From: Collinsella sp.
Lineage (GTDB): Bacteria; Actinomycetota; Coriobacteriia; Coriobacteriales; Coriobacteriaceae
Direction of reading: 5' to 3'
DNA: 64,000 bases
Assembly (NCBI GenBank): GCA_019424905.1
Contig: JAHYYP010000001.1
Location: forward strand, 62,001-126,000
In this document: one piece after another, positions 41,625 through 49,927 of the stretch
Position numbering within the stretch: the first letter of the stretch is position 1
Layout: every line of letters begins with the position of its first letter
Made by a program: the position numbers and the translations under genes
The notes under the pieces: generated by a model
Seen by the model: only the letters and a program-made list of their open reading frames with translations
What the model was told of the DNA's origin: nothing
The model's database searches: none

Positions 41625-43267
41625 TGGCTCGGTTGGATAGGGGCCCGGCGGCGGGTGTGGCATATGGCTCGGCCGCGCCGGCGATTGAGGTGCGAGGCCT
41701 TAGTTTTGCCTACCCCGATGCTGATGCTGCGGTGCTCGAGGGGCTCGACTGGTCTGTTCCCCAAGGTGCATTTGCGTTGCTTGTTGGCGGTACCGGATCG
41801 GGTAAGTCGACGCTGCTGTCGCTGCTCAAGCCCGAGATCGCGCCGGCGGGCGAGCGCACTGGCGAACTGCGCGTGCTGGGCGAGAACGTTGCCGACATGG
41901 ACGTGCGGGCATCGGCGGAGCGCGTGGGCTATGTGTTCCAGGATCCCGAGAACCAGATTGTGTGCGAGACCGTGTGGCATGAGATGGCGTTTGGCCTAGA
42001 GAATCTGGGTGTGTCGCGCGACGAGATGCGCCGCCGTGTTGCCGAGACCAGCTATTTCTTTGGTCTGGAGGACTGGCTTCATCGTGATACCGATACGCTT
42101 TCGGGTGGCCGCAAGCAGCTGCTGTCGCTTGCCGCCGTCCTGGCGCTGCGTCCGCGTGTGCTGCTACTCGACGAGCCCACGTCTCAGCTTGATCCGGTTG
42201 CGGAGAAGAATTTCCTGCACGCGCTGTTTCGTGTAAATCGCGAGCTGGGCTGCACGGTTGTTGTGGCGACGCATCAGCCGCGCCCAATGCTCGAATACGC
42301 GACGTGTGCGTACCGGATTGAGGATGGCCGCGTGCGCGAGGCGGCGGATATGGCATCTTTGGGACGCCGAGAATCGCTGTTTTCCGATGACACGTTGGGG
42401 TGGGGTGCCATCCGATGTGCAAAAAACGGAGTATTCAGCAGGCGTGAGGACAATTTGGGCTCTCTGGAGCCGCCCGGGGACGTATCGAGCGCGAAAAAAA
42501 GTTCAGAATTGGACAAATCGTCCGAATTTGTGGCGCAAACGTCGCTCGAGAACGGCTTGGAAGCCTTCTCGCGCACGGATGGAAGTAGAATACTCCAAAA
42601 AATGCACGCTGGGTCGGCTACCATCCTGTCGGAAGGTTGGTTTCGCTACGATCGAGCGTCCGGCTGGGTGTTGCGTGGGCTCGATGCGTCGTTTTCGGCC
42701 GGTGCGGTGCATGCGGTTGTTGGCGGTAACGGCTGCGGCAAGTCGACGATGCTCTCGGTGCTGGCGAAGACCGCCAAGCTGCAGCGCGGCCGCATGGTGC
42801 GCGGAGCGGCCTCGGCGGCGCTGCTGCCTCAGAATCCCAAAGCATTGCTGGTTGCCGAGACGGTTCGCGATGAGCTGATGGAATGGGCCTCGACCTGCGG
42901 ATATGACGAGAACTTGGCGCGGGAGCGTGCGGCGAGCTTGGGGTTGTCGGGTCTGGATGGACGCCATCCGTACGATCTTTCGGGCGGGCAGCGTCAACTG
43001 CTTGCATTGGCAAAACTGCTGCTAATCGGCCCCGAACTGCTATTGCTCGATGAGCCCACCAAGGGTCTAGACCTGTTCAGCCGCCGCATCATCGCCCGCG
43101 CCCTGCGTGACCATGCGAAGGCTGGCGGCACCGTCATCATGGCTACGCACGATTTGGACTTTGCCGAGCAGGTAGCCGACGACGTCGCCATGATGTTTGA
43201 CGGCGAGATTGCCTGCATGGAGCCGCCGGCCGACTTCTTTGCCGACAACGTGTTCTATAGGGCGTGA
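41624..43267 (+). CDS. ECF transporter ATPase with two fused nucleotide-binding domains
   Basis: A 547-residue fusion of EcfA-type and EcfA'-type ATPases. NBD1 has GGTGSGKST (about residues 54-62), LSGGRKQ and LLLDEPTSQLDP. NBD2 has GGNGCGKST (about 368-376), LSGGQRQ and LLLDEPTKGLDL. The linker at about residues 262-330 is Ser/Lys/Glu-rich and AT-richer than the rest. It is bounded in DNA by an inverted repeat (42417-42436 and 42588-42607), suggesting an in-frame insertion. The coupling to EcfT is by TGATG overlap. Confidence 0.92.
   Translation: MARLDRGPAAGVAYGSAAPAIEVRGLSFAYPDADAAVLEGLDWSVPQGAFALLVGGTGSGKSTLLSLLKPEIAPAGERTGELRVLGENVADMDVRASAERVGYVFQDPENQIVCETVWHEMAFGLENLGVSRDEMRRRVAETSYFFGLEDWLHRDTDTLSGGRKQLLSLAAVLALRPRVLLLDEPTSQLDPVAEKNFLHALFRVNRELGCTVVVATHQPRPMLEYATCAYRIEDGRVREAADMASLGRRESLFSDDTLGWGAIRCAKNGVFSRREDNLGSLEPPGDVSSAKKSSELDKSSEFVAQTSLENGLEAFSRTDGSRILQKMHAGSATILSEGWFRYDRASGWVLRGLDASFSAGAVHAVVGGNGCGKSTMLSVLAKTAKLQRGRMVRGAASAALLPQNPKALLVAETVRDELMEWASTCGYDENLARERAASLGLSGLDGRHPYDLSGGQRQLLALAKLLLIGPELLLLDEPTKGLDLFSRRIIARALRDHAKAGGTVIMATHDLDFAEQVADDVAMMFDGEIACMEPPADFFADNVFYRA
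42417..42607. repeat. Palindrome-bounded insertion inside the ECF ATPase gene
   Basis: GTGCA-AAAAAC-GGAGTATTC (42417-42436) and GAATACTCC-AAAAAA-TGCAC (42588-42607) are inverted copies except for the central A-run. The 191 bases between them encode only the unconserved linker between the two ATPase domains. The internal part includes a second palindrome around GGACAAATCGTCC. Confidence 0.65.
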
Positions 43268-43271
43268 TGGG

Positions 43272-43985
43272 ATGACGGACTGTCGTTTCTCGCGTTTGCT
43301 TGCAAAACTGGAGATCCCGCTGTTGTTGGCGGTGCCGGCGGTGATGGCTGCCGCGTTGCTGGCGGGTGTTGAGCAGGCAGCGTTGGCCATGCTGGTTGTG
43401 GTGGCGTTGGTGCTTGCGCTGTTCTTTGCGGGTTACGAGGCATCTCGTCCGGGTTTGCGCCAGATTATGCCCACGCTGGTGCTGGCGGTGCTGGCGGCGG
43501 CGGGGCGCATCCTGTTTGGGCCCATTCCCGACTTTAAACCGGTGAGCGCCATCGCCATTATCGCGGGGGCGACGCTTGGTCGCCGCAATGGTTTTATGGT
43601 TGGCGCGCTGGCGGCGCTGACCAGCAATTTCTTTTTTGGACAGGGCATGTGGACGCCGTGGCAGATGTATGCTTGGGGGCTCGTGGGATACGTTGGCGGT
43701 GCGCTGACGTATGCGGGTGCGTTCGACCGCGCCGACGGCACCGTGCGCATGCCAGCACTGCTGGCGTACGGCTTTGCGTCGGGCCTGCTCTATGGCGTCG
43801 TGATCAACGCGTATGACATCATTGGTTTTGTGCAGCCGCTTACCTGGGCGGGTGCCGTGGCGCGTCTTGCCACGGCGGTGCCGTTCGATATCACACACGG
43901 CCTCGCGACCTGCGTGTTCTTGGTCGCCCTGTACAAGCCCTGGTGTCGCCGCATTAACCGTGTCGTCGTGAAATACGGGCTGTAA
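43272..43985 (+). CDS. ECF transporter substrate-binding (S) component, substrate unknown
   Basis: A 237-residue membrane protein with six or so hydrophobic segments. Family traits are FGPIPDFKPVSAIAIIAGATLGRRNGFMVGALAALTSNFFFG in the middle, with the alanine-rich helix that contacts EcfT, and a Trp-rich GMWTPWQMYAWG loop. The S subunit binds the vitamin or metal. The gene order places it with EcfT and the fused ATPase, a complete dedicated transporter. No riboswitch is visible upstream, so the ligand cannot be named. The ATG at 43272 lies 4 bases after the ATPase stop and lacks a strong ribosome site. Confidence 0.8.
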   Translation: MTDCRFSRLLAKLEIPLLLAVPAVMAAALLAGVEQAALAMLVVVALVLALFFAGYEASRPGLRQIMPTLVLAVLAAAGRILFGPIPDFKPVSAIAIIAGATLGRRNGFMVGALAALTSNFFFGQGMWTPWQMYAWGLVGYVGGALTYAGAFDRADGTVRMPALLAYGFASGLLYGVVINAYDIIGFVQPLTWAGAVARLATAVPFDITHGLATCVFLVALYKPWCRRINRVVVKYGL

Positions 43986-44024
43986 GGCTGGTTGCGTCGG
44001 AGCGGGAATCAATACTGCCGAAGT

Positions 44025-44192
44025 GCCATTTTAAAACTATGCCGGTTTACGGGGCTAGATTGGCGCAGGCCGACCATACCGGCTTTTTTCAAAATAGAGC
44101 AAGCCGTTTACCTGCGGTTTTATTATTACGGAATTGCGCATGGCTGGGGGTTCGCGATTCAGCCCCGTAAACCGGCATAGTTTTAAAATGGC
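44025..44192. repeat. CCGCAGGTA-core palindrome E1
   Basis: Perfect 32-bp arms (44025-44056 and 44161-44192; GCCATTTTAAAACTATGCCG at the left start) enclose a core containing GACCATACCGGC, then TACCTGCGGTTTT. The core aligns with E2 (44288) and E3 (59209). The gap 43986-44524 (539 bases) is filled by E1, E2 and two smaller palindromes; I see no gene in it. Confidence 0.88.
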
Positions 44193-44227
44193 CGGCTGAT
44201 ACGACGGGCATCGTGGCCCCCAGAGAG

Positions 44228-44279
44228 CCAAATTGATCCATTTTCTTCCGTCTCCAGATGTCCCCAGGAAATCAGTTGA
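44228..44279. repeat. GATC/TTCYTYCGTC hairpin, copy 1
   Basis: CCAAATTGATCCATTTTCTT-CCGTC, followed by TCCCCAGGAAATCAGTTG. The loop part matches the hairpin at 44479-44520. The stem CAAATTGAT / ATCAGTTG is imperfect. Confidence 0.5.
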
Positions 44280-44287
44280 CGGCGCTT

Positions 44288-44447
44288 GCCACGAAACTGG
44301 CCCATCTACTACGTTTAGCTTGATACCCCCGACCATGACCGCGTTTTATGAAAAACCGCAGGCTTTCTACCTGCGGTTTTCTTTTTGCGTTGTTCGCTGT
44401 GGTTGAGGGTAGTGGCTTAAACGTAGTAGATGGGCTGGTTTCGTGGC
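44288..44447. repeat. CCGCAGGTA-core palindrome E2
   Basis: Arms 44288-44317 and 44418-44447 match at 28 of 30 positions. The core reads CCCGACCATGACCGCGTTTT, then AAAAACCGCAGGCTTTC-TACCTGCGGTTTT. It is the same layout as E1 and E3. Confidence 0.88.
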
Positions 44448-44478
44448 GGACGGGGTCACGCGGGCGCCCCTTGCGCGG

Positions 44479-44520
44479 GCAAAAGTGATCTGTATTCCTT
44501 CGTCCCCGGGGGATCATTTG
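44479..44520. repeat. GATC/TTCYTYCGTC hairpin, copy 2
   Basis: GCAAAAGTGATCTGTATTCC-TTCGTCCCCGGG-GGATCATTTG. AAAAGTGATC and GATCATTTG form the stem. It ends 4 bases before the xth stop and may end transcription of that gene on the minus strand. Confidence 0.55.
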
Positions 44521-44524
44521 GGGG

Positions 44525-45343
44525 CTAGAGCTCTAGCGTGAGGGTGACGGGGCAGTGGTCGCTGCCGAAGATGTCGCCGCGGATGCCGGTGTCGCGTACG
44601 TTGTCGGCGATTGCGTCGCTTACCAGGAAGTAGTCGATGCGCCAGCCTGCGTTGTTCTTGCGGGCATTAAAGCGGTAGCTCCACCAGCTGTAGACGCCCT
44701 CGACGTCGGGGTTTGCCGCGCGCCAGGTATCGGTAAACCCGGCGTTGAGCAGCTCGGTAAACTTGCCGCGCTCCTCGTCCGAAAAACCGGCGTTGCCGCG
44801 GTTGGACTTGGGGTTCTTAAGGTCGATCTCCTCGTGCGCCACGTTAAAGTCGCCGCAGGTTACGACGGGCTTGCCGGTCTCGCGCTCAAGTGCGCTCAAA
44901 AAGCCGCGATAGGCATCGTCCCAGGCCATGCGTACATCGATGCGCGCGAGCTCATTTTGGGCGTTGGGCGTGTAGACATCCACGAACCAAAACTTGTCGA
45001 ACTCGAGCGCGCAGACGCGGCCCTCGGTTGCGGCTTGGGCGACGAGCTCGGCCGCCTCGCCCTCGCCGGCGTAGGGTAGCAGCGCGTCGGCGTGCAGCAC
45101 GCGCAGCGGTTCCTGGCGGCTAAAGACCGCAGTGCCCGAATAGCCTTTACGCTCGGCGTAGCTCCAGGTTTGGTGATAGCCGGGCAGGTCAATATCGACC
45201 TGACCCTCTTGCAGCTTGGTCTCCTGCAGCGCCAAGATGTCGACGTCGAGTTCTTGCGCGATCTGAATAAAGCTCGGGTCCTTTTTGAGCACGGCGCGCA
45301 GGCCGTTAACGTTCCACGAGGCAAAGGTGTAAGTCTGAGGCAT
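44525..45343 (-). CDS. xth: Exodeoxyribonuclease III
   Basis: AP endonuclease and 3'-5' exonuclease for base-excision repair. The 272-residue protein has SWNVNGLRAVLKK near residue 8, LALQETKLQEGQ with the metal-binding Glu, GDFNVAHEEIDL with catalytic Asp and Asn, the loop YSWWSYRFNARKNNAGWRID, and GSDHCPVTLTL at the end. All key residues are visible. The start follows GAAAGGACACC. Confidence 0.95.
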   Translation of the reverse strand: MPQTYTFASWNVNGLRAVLKKDPSFIQIAQELDVDILALQETKLQEGQVDIDLPGYHQTWSYAERKGYSGTAVFSRQEPLRVLHADALLPYAGEGEAAELVAQAATEGRVCALEFDKFWFVDVYTPNAQNELARIDVRMAWDDAYRGFLSALERETGKPVVTCGDFNVAHEEIDLKNPKSNRGNAGFSDEERGKFTELLNAGFTDTWRAANPDVEGVYSWWSYRFNARKNNAGWRIDYFLVSDAIADNVRDTGIRGDIFGSDHCPVTLTLEL

Positions 45344-45478
45344 GGTGTCCTTTCGACGGGGTTGGCAGGCTTAAGATTAACGCAACAGGGGCGGGGTGGG
45401 CTCCGCGCATGCTGACTCAAAGGCCGCATGCTGGGACGTCGCCCAACGCTGCCCGACTAACAAGGACGGAGGACTCAT

Positions 45479-46231
45479 ATGACGCAGGCAATATCGGACC
45501 CCAGGCAGGCCTCCGCCGCGCTGGCGGATCTGTTTGACACCCACAAGCGCGTGGTCTTCTTTGGCGGCGCTGGTGTTTCCACGGCAAGTGGCATCCCCGA
45601 TTTCCGCAGTGTGGACGGCCTGTATCACCAGCAGTTTGCCTATCCGCCCGAGACCATGCTGTCGCATAGCTTTTACGAGGCGCATCCTGCCGAGTTCTTC
45701 GACTTTTACCGCACCAAGATGATCGCGCTTAACGCTAAGCCCAACCGCTGCCACACCAAGCTAGCCGAGCTGGAGCGCGCCGGCAAGCTCGACGCCGTAG
45801 TGACGCAAAATATCGACGGCCTGCATCAGATGGCCGGCTCACAGCGCGTGTTCGAGCTGCACGGATCGGTCCATCGCAACATTTGCCAGTCGTGCGGCGC
45901 GGTCTATAGCGCCGAGTGGATTTGCTCGCGCGAGCACGAGGATGCCGCGGGCGTGCCTGCGTGCCCCGCGTGCGGCGGCCGCATCAAGCCCGATGTAGTG
46001 CTCTACGAAGAGCCGCTCGACGAGCATGTGTTGACCGGTGCCGTTGCCGCCATCGCCGCGGCCGATGCCCTCATTGTAGGCGGGACCTCGCTCGTGGTGT
46101 ATCCGGCGGCAGGCCTTACGCGATACTTTACCGGCGATACGCTGGCCATATGCAACCTTGCTCCCACCGATCAGGATGCAAATGCCGACCTGCTGATTTC
46201 TTGCGACATCGCGGCCACGTTTGCGTTCTAG
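45479..46231 (+). CDS. NAD-dependent protein deacylase (sirtuin)
   Basis: A 250-residue sirtuin that removes acyl groups from lysine with NAD. Motifs seen are FFGGAGVSTASGIPDFRS at about residues 23-40, TQNIDGLHQMAG, and HGSVHRN with the catalytic His. The zinc site has CQSCG and CPACGG. VGGTSLVVYPAAGL closes the NAD site. The length is normal for a CobB-type enzyme. The start follows GGACGGAGG. Confidence 0.94.
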   Translation: MTQAISDPRQASAALADLFDTHKRVVFFGGAGVSTASGIPDFRSVDGLYHQQFAYPPETMLSHSFYEAHPAEFFDFYRTKMIALNAKPNRCHTKLAELERAGKLDAVVTQNIDGLHQMAGSQRVFELHGSVHRNICQSCGAVYSAEWICSREHEDAAGVPACPACGGRIKPDVVLYEEPLDEHVLTGAVAAIAAADALIVGGTSLVVYPAAGLTRYFTGDTLAICNLAPTDQDANADLLISCDIAATFAF

Positions 46232-46326
46232 CCCGCGCGCGCGGATACAATAGAAAGACTGAGTGCAAAGCGACCCCGCCGCCAGCTCCCCAAGCTCGGC
46301 GGCGTGGGCATTTTAGGAGGATGCTC

Positions 46327-48069
46327 ATGGCGAACGACAGCAAGACATGGCGGTGCGGAAAGTACGAGCTCAGCTTTGACCGTCCGCGCATCATGGGCGT
46401 CCTCAACGTGACGCCCGATTCGTTTAGCGATGGCGGGGAGCACTTCGACCCCGATGCCGCCATCGAGTACGGCCTGGCGATGCTCGACGCCGGCGCCGAC
46501 ATCATCGACGTGGGCGGCGAGTCCACGCGCCCTGGTTTTACCCCGGTCAACCCCGACGAGGAGGCTCGCCGCGTGCTGCCCGTGGTGCGCGCGCTGGCCA
46601 AGGAGGGCGCCATCGTCTCGATCGACACGCGTCATGTGGCGGTTGCCAAGGCGGCCGTGCGCTGCGGCGCCTCGATCGTCAACGACGTGACGGGCTTCAC
46701 TGATCCCAAGATGGTCGAGTTCGTTAAGACGAGCACCTGCGGCGTCATCGTGATGCATGCCGGCGAGGTCGCCGCGCCCGCCCGCACGCACGCAACGGTG
46801 CAGCTCGATACCTCGGCTGCGGCGTTTGTTGCCGAGAAGGCACGCGAAGCGGCTGCCGAGGCCGCGCGCGAGGCCGAGAAGCCGGCCCGTCGCCGTCGCG
46901 GCAAGTTGCTGGGCGAGCCCAAGGTTGAGGCCAAGCTTCCGGGCGGTGTGGTACAGCCCTCACTGCCGTTTGGCGAGCCGGAGCCCACGTCCGAGCCTGC
47001 AAGCGAGCAGGAGACGCCCGCCGCCGAGCGGGCTGCTGCCGCCGAGACCGTCGCGCCCGCACCCGAGGCCGCGCCCGCAGCCACCGAGGCCGAATCGGAG
47101 TCCAATGACCGCCTGGCCGCCATGATGCGCCGCAGCGCCCGCCGCGAGGAGGCCTACGTGCCCACCTCTCAGCTCCGCCGCTTTACCCTGCCCGATTCGG
47201 CGCCCATCATGCGCCGCGTCATGGGCTTTCTGTCCGACCAGGCCCGCACACTCATCCATGCCGGCGTGTCGCGCGACCGCATCTGCATCGATCCTGGCCC
47301 GGGCTTTGGTAAGTCGGCTAACGAGGACATCGTCATCCAGCGCGAGACTGCCAAGATGGCGTCACTGGGCTATCCGCTCATGTGCGCCGTGTCGCGCAAG
47401 CGTTTTGTGGGCGCTGTCTCGGGCGTGACCGAGGCCGCCGCGCGCGATGCCGCCACGTTTGGCGTGTGCCTGGGCGCCATCCAGGCCGGTGCCAACATCG
47501 TGCGCGTGCACGACGCCGCGGGTTTTGCGCAGTTCCTGAACGGTTACTGGGCCGTCGCCAAGCCGCAGCCGCGCCGTGCGTTTGTGGCCGTGGGCTCCAA
47601 CCTGGGGCATCGTTGCGACAACATCCGCGCCGCGCGCGACATGATCGCCGAGATTCCGCTCACCTGCGTGTCCAACTCCTCCAAGATCTACGAGAGCGAG
47701 CCGGCCTACGAGACGCGCCAGGACGCGTTTGCCAACGCTGTCATCGAGATTAAGACCGAGCTGGCGCCGTTGGTGCTGCTCGACGAGCTCATGAAGATCG
47801 AGGTCGAGCTGGGGCGCGACCGCTCCAAAAAGGCCAAGGCCAACGGTCCGCGCACCATCGACCTGGACCTGCTGTGGATGGACGGCGAGACCCACGGCGG
47901 CAAAAAGCTGCGCCTGCCGCATCCGCTGATCGGCGAACGCGATTTTGTGCTGGTGCCGCTCGAGGACCTGATGCACGACCCGGCGCGGTTCTTCCGCTAC
48001 AACGGCGTCGAGGTCAAGGAGCCCGAGGACCGCGTGGGCCATATCGTGGGCGAATTGGGGCGTATGTAG
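46327..48069 (+). CDS. folPK: Fused dihydropteroate synthase and HPPK with a long internal insertion
   Basis: A 580-residue fusion for two folate steps. The N-terminal DHPS shows MGVLNVTPDSFSDGG and DIIDVGGESTRPG, then IDTRHVAVAKAA and NDVTGF. After VIVMHAGEV, about 110-140 Ala/Glu/Pro-rich residues interrupt the fold (RRRRGKLLGE, then PEPTSEPASEQE). DHPS resumes at ICIDPGPGFGKSANEDIVI. HPPK begins at about residue 418 (FVAVGSNLGHRCDNI) and has GPRTIDLDLLW. The start at 46327 lies 6 bases after TAGGAGG. The insertion falls in loop 5-6 of the barrel and is unusual. Confidence 0.93.
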   Translation: MANDSKTWRCGKYELSFDRPRIMGVLNVTPDSFSDGGEHFDPDAAIEYGLAMLDAGADIIDVGGESTRPGFTPVNPDEEARRVLPVVRALAKEGAIVSIDTRHVAVAKAAVRCGASIVNDVTGFTDPKMVEFVKTSTCGVIVMHAGEVAAPARTHATVQLDTSAAAFVAEKAREAAAEAAREAEKPARRRRGKLLGEPKVEAKLPGGVVQPSLPFGEPEPTSEPASEQETPAAERAAAAETVAPAPEAAPAATEAESESNDRLAAMMRRSARREEAYVPTSQLRRFTLPDSAPIMRRVMGFLSDQARTLIHAGVSRDRICIDPGPGFGKSANEDIVIQRETAKMASLGYPLMCAVSRKRFVGAVSGVTEAAARDAATFGVCLGAIQAGANIVRVHDAAGFAQFLNGYWAVAKPQPRRAFVAVGSNLGHRCDNIRAARDMIAEIPLTCVSNSSKIYESEPAYETRQDAFANAVIEIKTELAPLVLLDELMKIEVELGRDRSKKAKANGPRTIDLDLLWMDGETHGGKKLRLPHPLIGERDFVLVPLEDLMHDPARFFRYNGVEVKEPEDRVGHIVGELGRM

Positions 48070-48771
48070 ATGATCGAGATGAATGCTGTTGCCGCTGGCA
48101 CCGAGCTCGACGCGGCGCGCGACGCGGGCCGCGAGGGCATGTCCGCGGGCTGGTGCGCGTGGAGCGCGGGCGATGCATCGCTGATGTTTTCGCTGGTCGT
48201 GCGCCCCGATGTGAACATGCATGCCTTCCACGGCCTGCCGTTTGTGGCGGCTATGGGCATGATGGACGCGCTTGTGGGCACGGCTTCGACGCCGGGGTTG
48301 GGCCTTGCCGGTAAGGTGGGTATCCAGTGGCCGAGCGATATCGTGTGCGGTGCGCCTGCGTTTGAGACGTCGCTCGCGCGTGTTGCCGTGAACGGCGGTG
48401 CCGGTGCTGCGGGCATGTTCGGTGCCGTGACGGTGGATATTGAGCGTTCGGCGCTGAGCGAGCTTGGTGTGGACGTGGCTGACGAAGCGCTGGTCGAGAC
48501 GCTGGCCGCCGCCGTGCTGGCCCGCGTGGACGCCTGGGCGGTTGTTGCCAACACGCCGCAAGGCGCCGCAGGGCCGCTGGCTCCCGTGCTGGGCGAGTAC
48601 TTCGACATGGTGCCGCTGCTGGGCCGCCAGGTTGCGGCGGTGTCTCCCAACGGCTTGCCGCTTGCGGTCGGTGTGTTTGCGGGCCTGGACATCTGGGGCC
48701 GCGCGACCATCAAGACCGATGCCGGCGAGCAGGAGTTTCCGCCCGAGGCTGTACGAATTCGCGGGCTGTAG
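48070..48771 (+). CDS. BirA-like biotin-protein ligase domain, divergent
   Basis: A 233-residue protein resembling the catalytic part of biotin ligases without the HTH domain. SAGWCAWSAGDASLMFSLVVRP stands where BirA has its substrate loop, and GKVGIQWPSDIVCG replaces the KWPND signature. The biotin-binding loop RGRG is not evident, so activity is uncertain. It begins right after the folPK stop, with a weak ribosome site; a second ATG at 48079 is possible. No biotin carboxyl carrier protein gene is in the window. Confidence 0.7.
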   Translation: MIEMNAVAAGTELDAARDAGREGMSAGWCAWSAGDASLMFSLVVRPDVNMHAFHGLPFVAAMGMMDALVGTASTPGLGLAGKVGIQWPSDIVCGAPAFETSLARVAVNGGAGAAGMFGAVTVDIERSALSELGVDVADEALVETLAAAVLARVDAWAVVANTPQGAAGPLAPVLGEYFDMVPLLGRQVAAVSPNGLPLAVGVFAGLDIWGRATIKTDAGEQEFPPEAVRIRGL

Positions 48772-48791
48772 CGTCTCGGCTTCGCCAGAGC

Positions 48792-49565
48792 CTACGCTAA
48801 CTCCTGCATGCGGCGGTAGATTTCGCAGATGCCTTTGATGGTGAGTTGGCCGTCGACTATGTCGAAGGCGTCGGTCGAATCGGCGACGATGCTGGCGAGA
48901 CCGCCTGTGGCGATAACGGTGGCATCCTCGCGGCCCAGCTCGCGCTTCATGCGCGCGACCAGGCCCTCAGCCATGGCGGCGGCGCCCGTTACGGCGCCGA
49001 CCTTGATGCACTCCTCGGTATCGCGGCCGATGGCGTGCTCGGGCGCCTCGAGCGGCACGCTGGCGAGCTTGGCGGCACGGGCGGCAAGCGCGTCCATGGA
49101 GATGCGAATGCCCGGCGCGATCGCTCCGCCAATGTAATAACCGTCCTCATCGATGACGTCGATATTGGTCGCGGTGCCAAAGTCCACCACGATCGCCGGC
49201 GCGCCATAGAAGGTCTCGGCAGCGACGGCGTTGGCGATGCGGTCGGCACCAACGGCCTGGGGGCGCGCCGCCCGCAGCTTGGTTACGGCGGCCGTCTGCG
49301 GCCCGATGACGATGGCGTCCGCGGCAATGCGGTCGGCCACGGCGTGCCACTCGCGCGAGAGCTGCGGCACCACGCCCGCAAAGGCGATCGCGTCGACCGC
49401 ATCGAGCGAAAGGCCGTACATCTTAAAGAAACCCATCAGGCGCACATGGATCTCGTCGGCGGTATAGGAGCGGTCGGTGGGCATGCGCCACGACTGCACC
49501 AGCTCGTCTCCGTCAAACAGGCCCATGGCCGTCTGCGTGTTTCCCATATCGATAGCGAGCAGCAT
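48792..49565 (-). CDS. coaX: Type III pantothenate kinase
   Basis: First step of CoA synthesis; type III enzymes need a monovalent cation and are insensitive to CoA feedback. The 257-residue protein starts MLLAIDMGNTQTAMGLF. It then has GVVPQL, DFGTATNIDVIDEDGYYIGGAI with the catalytic Asp, and PGIRISMDALAARAAKL. The start at 49565 has GGGAG upstream. The frame stays open far upstream, across the tRNA gene on the other strand, but this is not coding. Confidence 0.95.
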   Translation of the reverse strand: MLLAIDMGNTQTAMGLFDGDELVQSWRMPTDRSYTADEIHVRLMGFFKMYGLSLDAVDAIAFAGVVPQLSREWHAVADRIAADAIVIGPQTAAVTKLRAARPQAVGADRIANAVAAETFYGAPAIVVDFGTATNIDVIDEDGYYIGGAIAPGIRISMDALAARAAKLASVPLEAPEHAIGRDTEECIKVGAVTGAAAMAEGLVARMKRELGREDATVIATGGLASIVADSTDAFDIVDGQLTIKGICEIYRRMQELA

Positions 49566-49701
49566 GTCTACTCCCGGTGTCGGCATAAAAGGACGCGCAC
49601 CATTGTATACGTGCCGTCGACGGCGCTCGGCTGCGATTCGTTTACGGTGATAGGGGCTGAGGGGTTTAAATATGAAGGAATTATGCTCTACGAGATTTTC
49701 C

Positions 49702-49730
49702 TTGCCGTTTACCGAACTCCCGCGTAATAT
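49702..49730 (+). promoter_or_regulatory. Promoter of the initiator tRNA
   Basis: TTGCCG (49702-49707), a 17-base spacer and TAATAT (49725-49730), 31 bases before the tRNA. Confidence 0.65.
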
Positions 49731-49761
49731 TCTTTCTTGCGCACATGAGGCGCCCAGACAT

Positions 49762-49838
49762 TGCGGGGTGGAGCAGTCTGGTAGCTCGCCGGGCTCATAA
49801 CCCGGAGGTCGTAGGTTCAAATCCTGCCCCCGCGACCA
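49762..49838 (+). tRNA. Initiator tRNA-Met (CAT anticodon)
   Basis: A 77-base tRNA with encoded CCA. The anticodon stem has the three G-C pairs of initiators (CCGGG-CTCATAA-CCCGG), the anticodon is CAT, and the T-loop is GGTTCAAATCC. Position 1 is T opposite G72, a weak pair, in keeping with the unpaired 1-72 position that marks initiator tRNAs; E. coli has C1-A72 there. Confidence 0.96.
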
Positions 49839-49847
49839 AGAACTTGC

Positions 49848-49877
49848 AGCTCGTCGGCCTAGCCGGCGAGCTTTTTT
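49848..49877 (+). terminator. Terminator of the tRNA gene
   Basis: AGCTCGTCGGC and GCCGGCGAGCT pair around CTA and are followed by six T residues. Confidence 0.92.
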
Positions 49878-49927
49878 GTTATTCCGGGACTGTGTTTTCG
49901 GTCCAATTCTCGGCTTCTTAAACAAAA

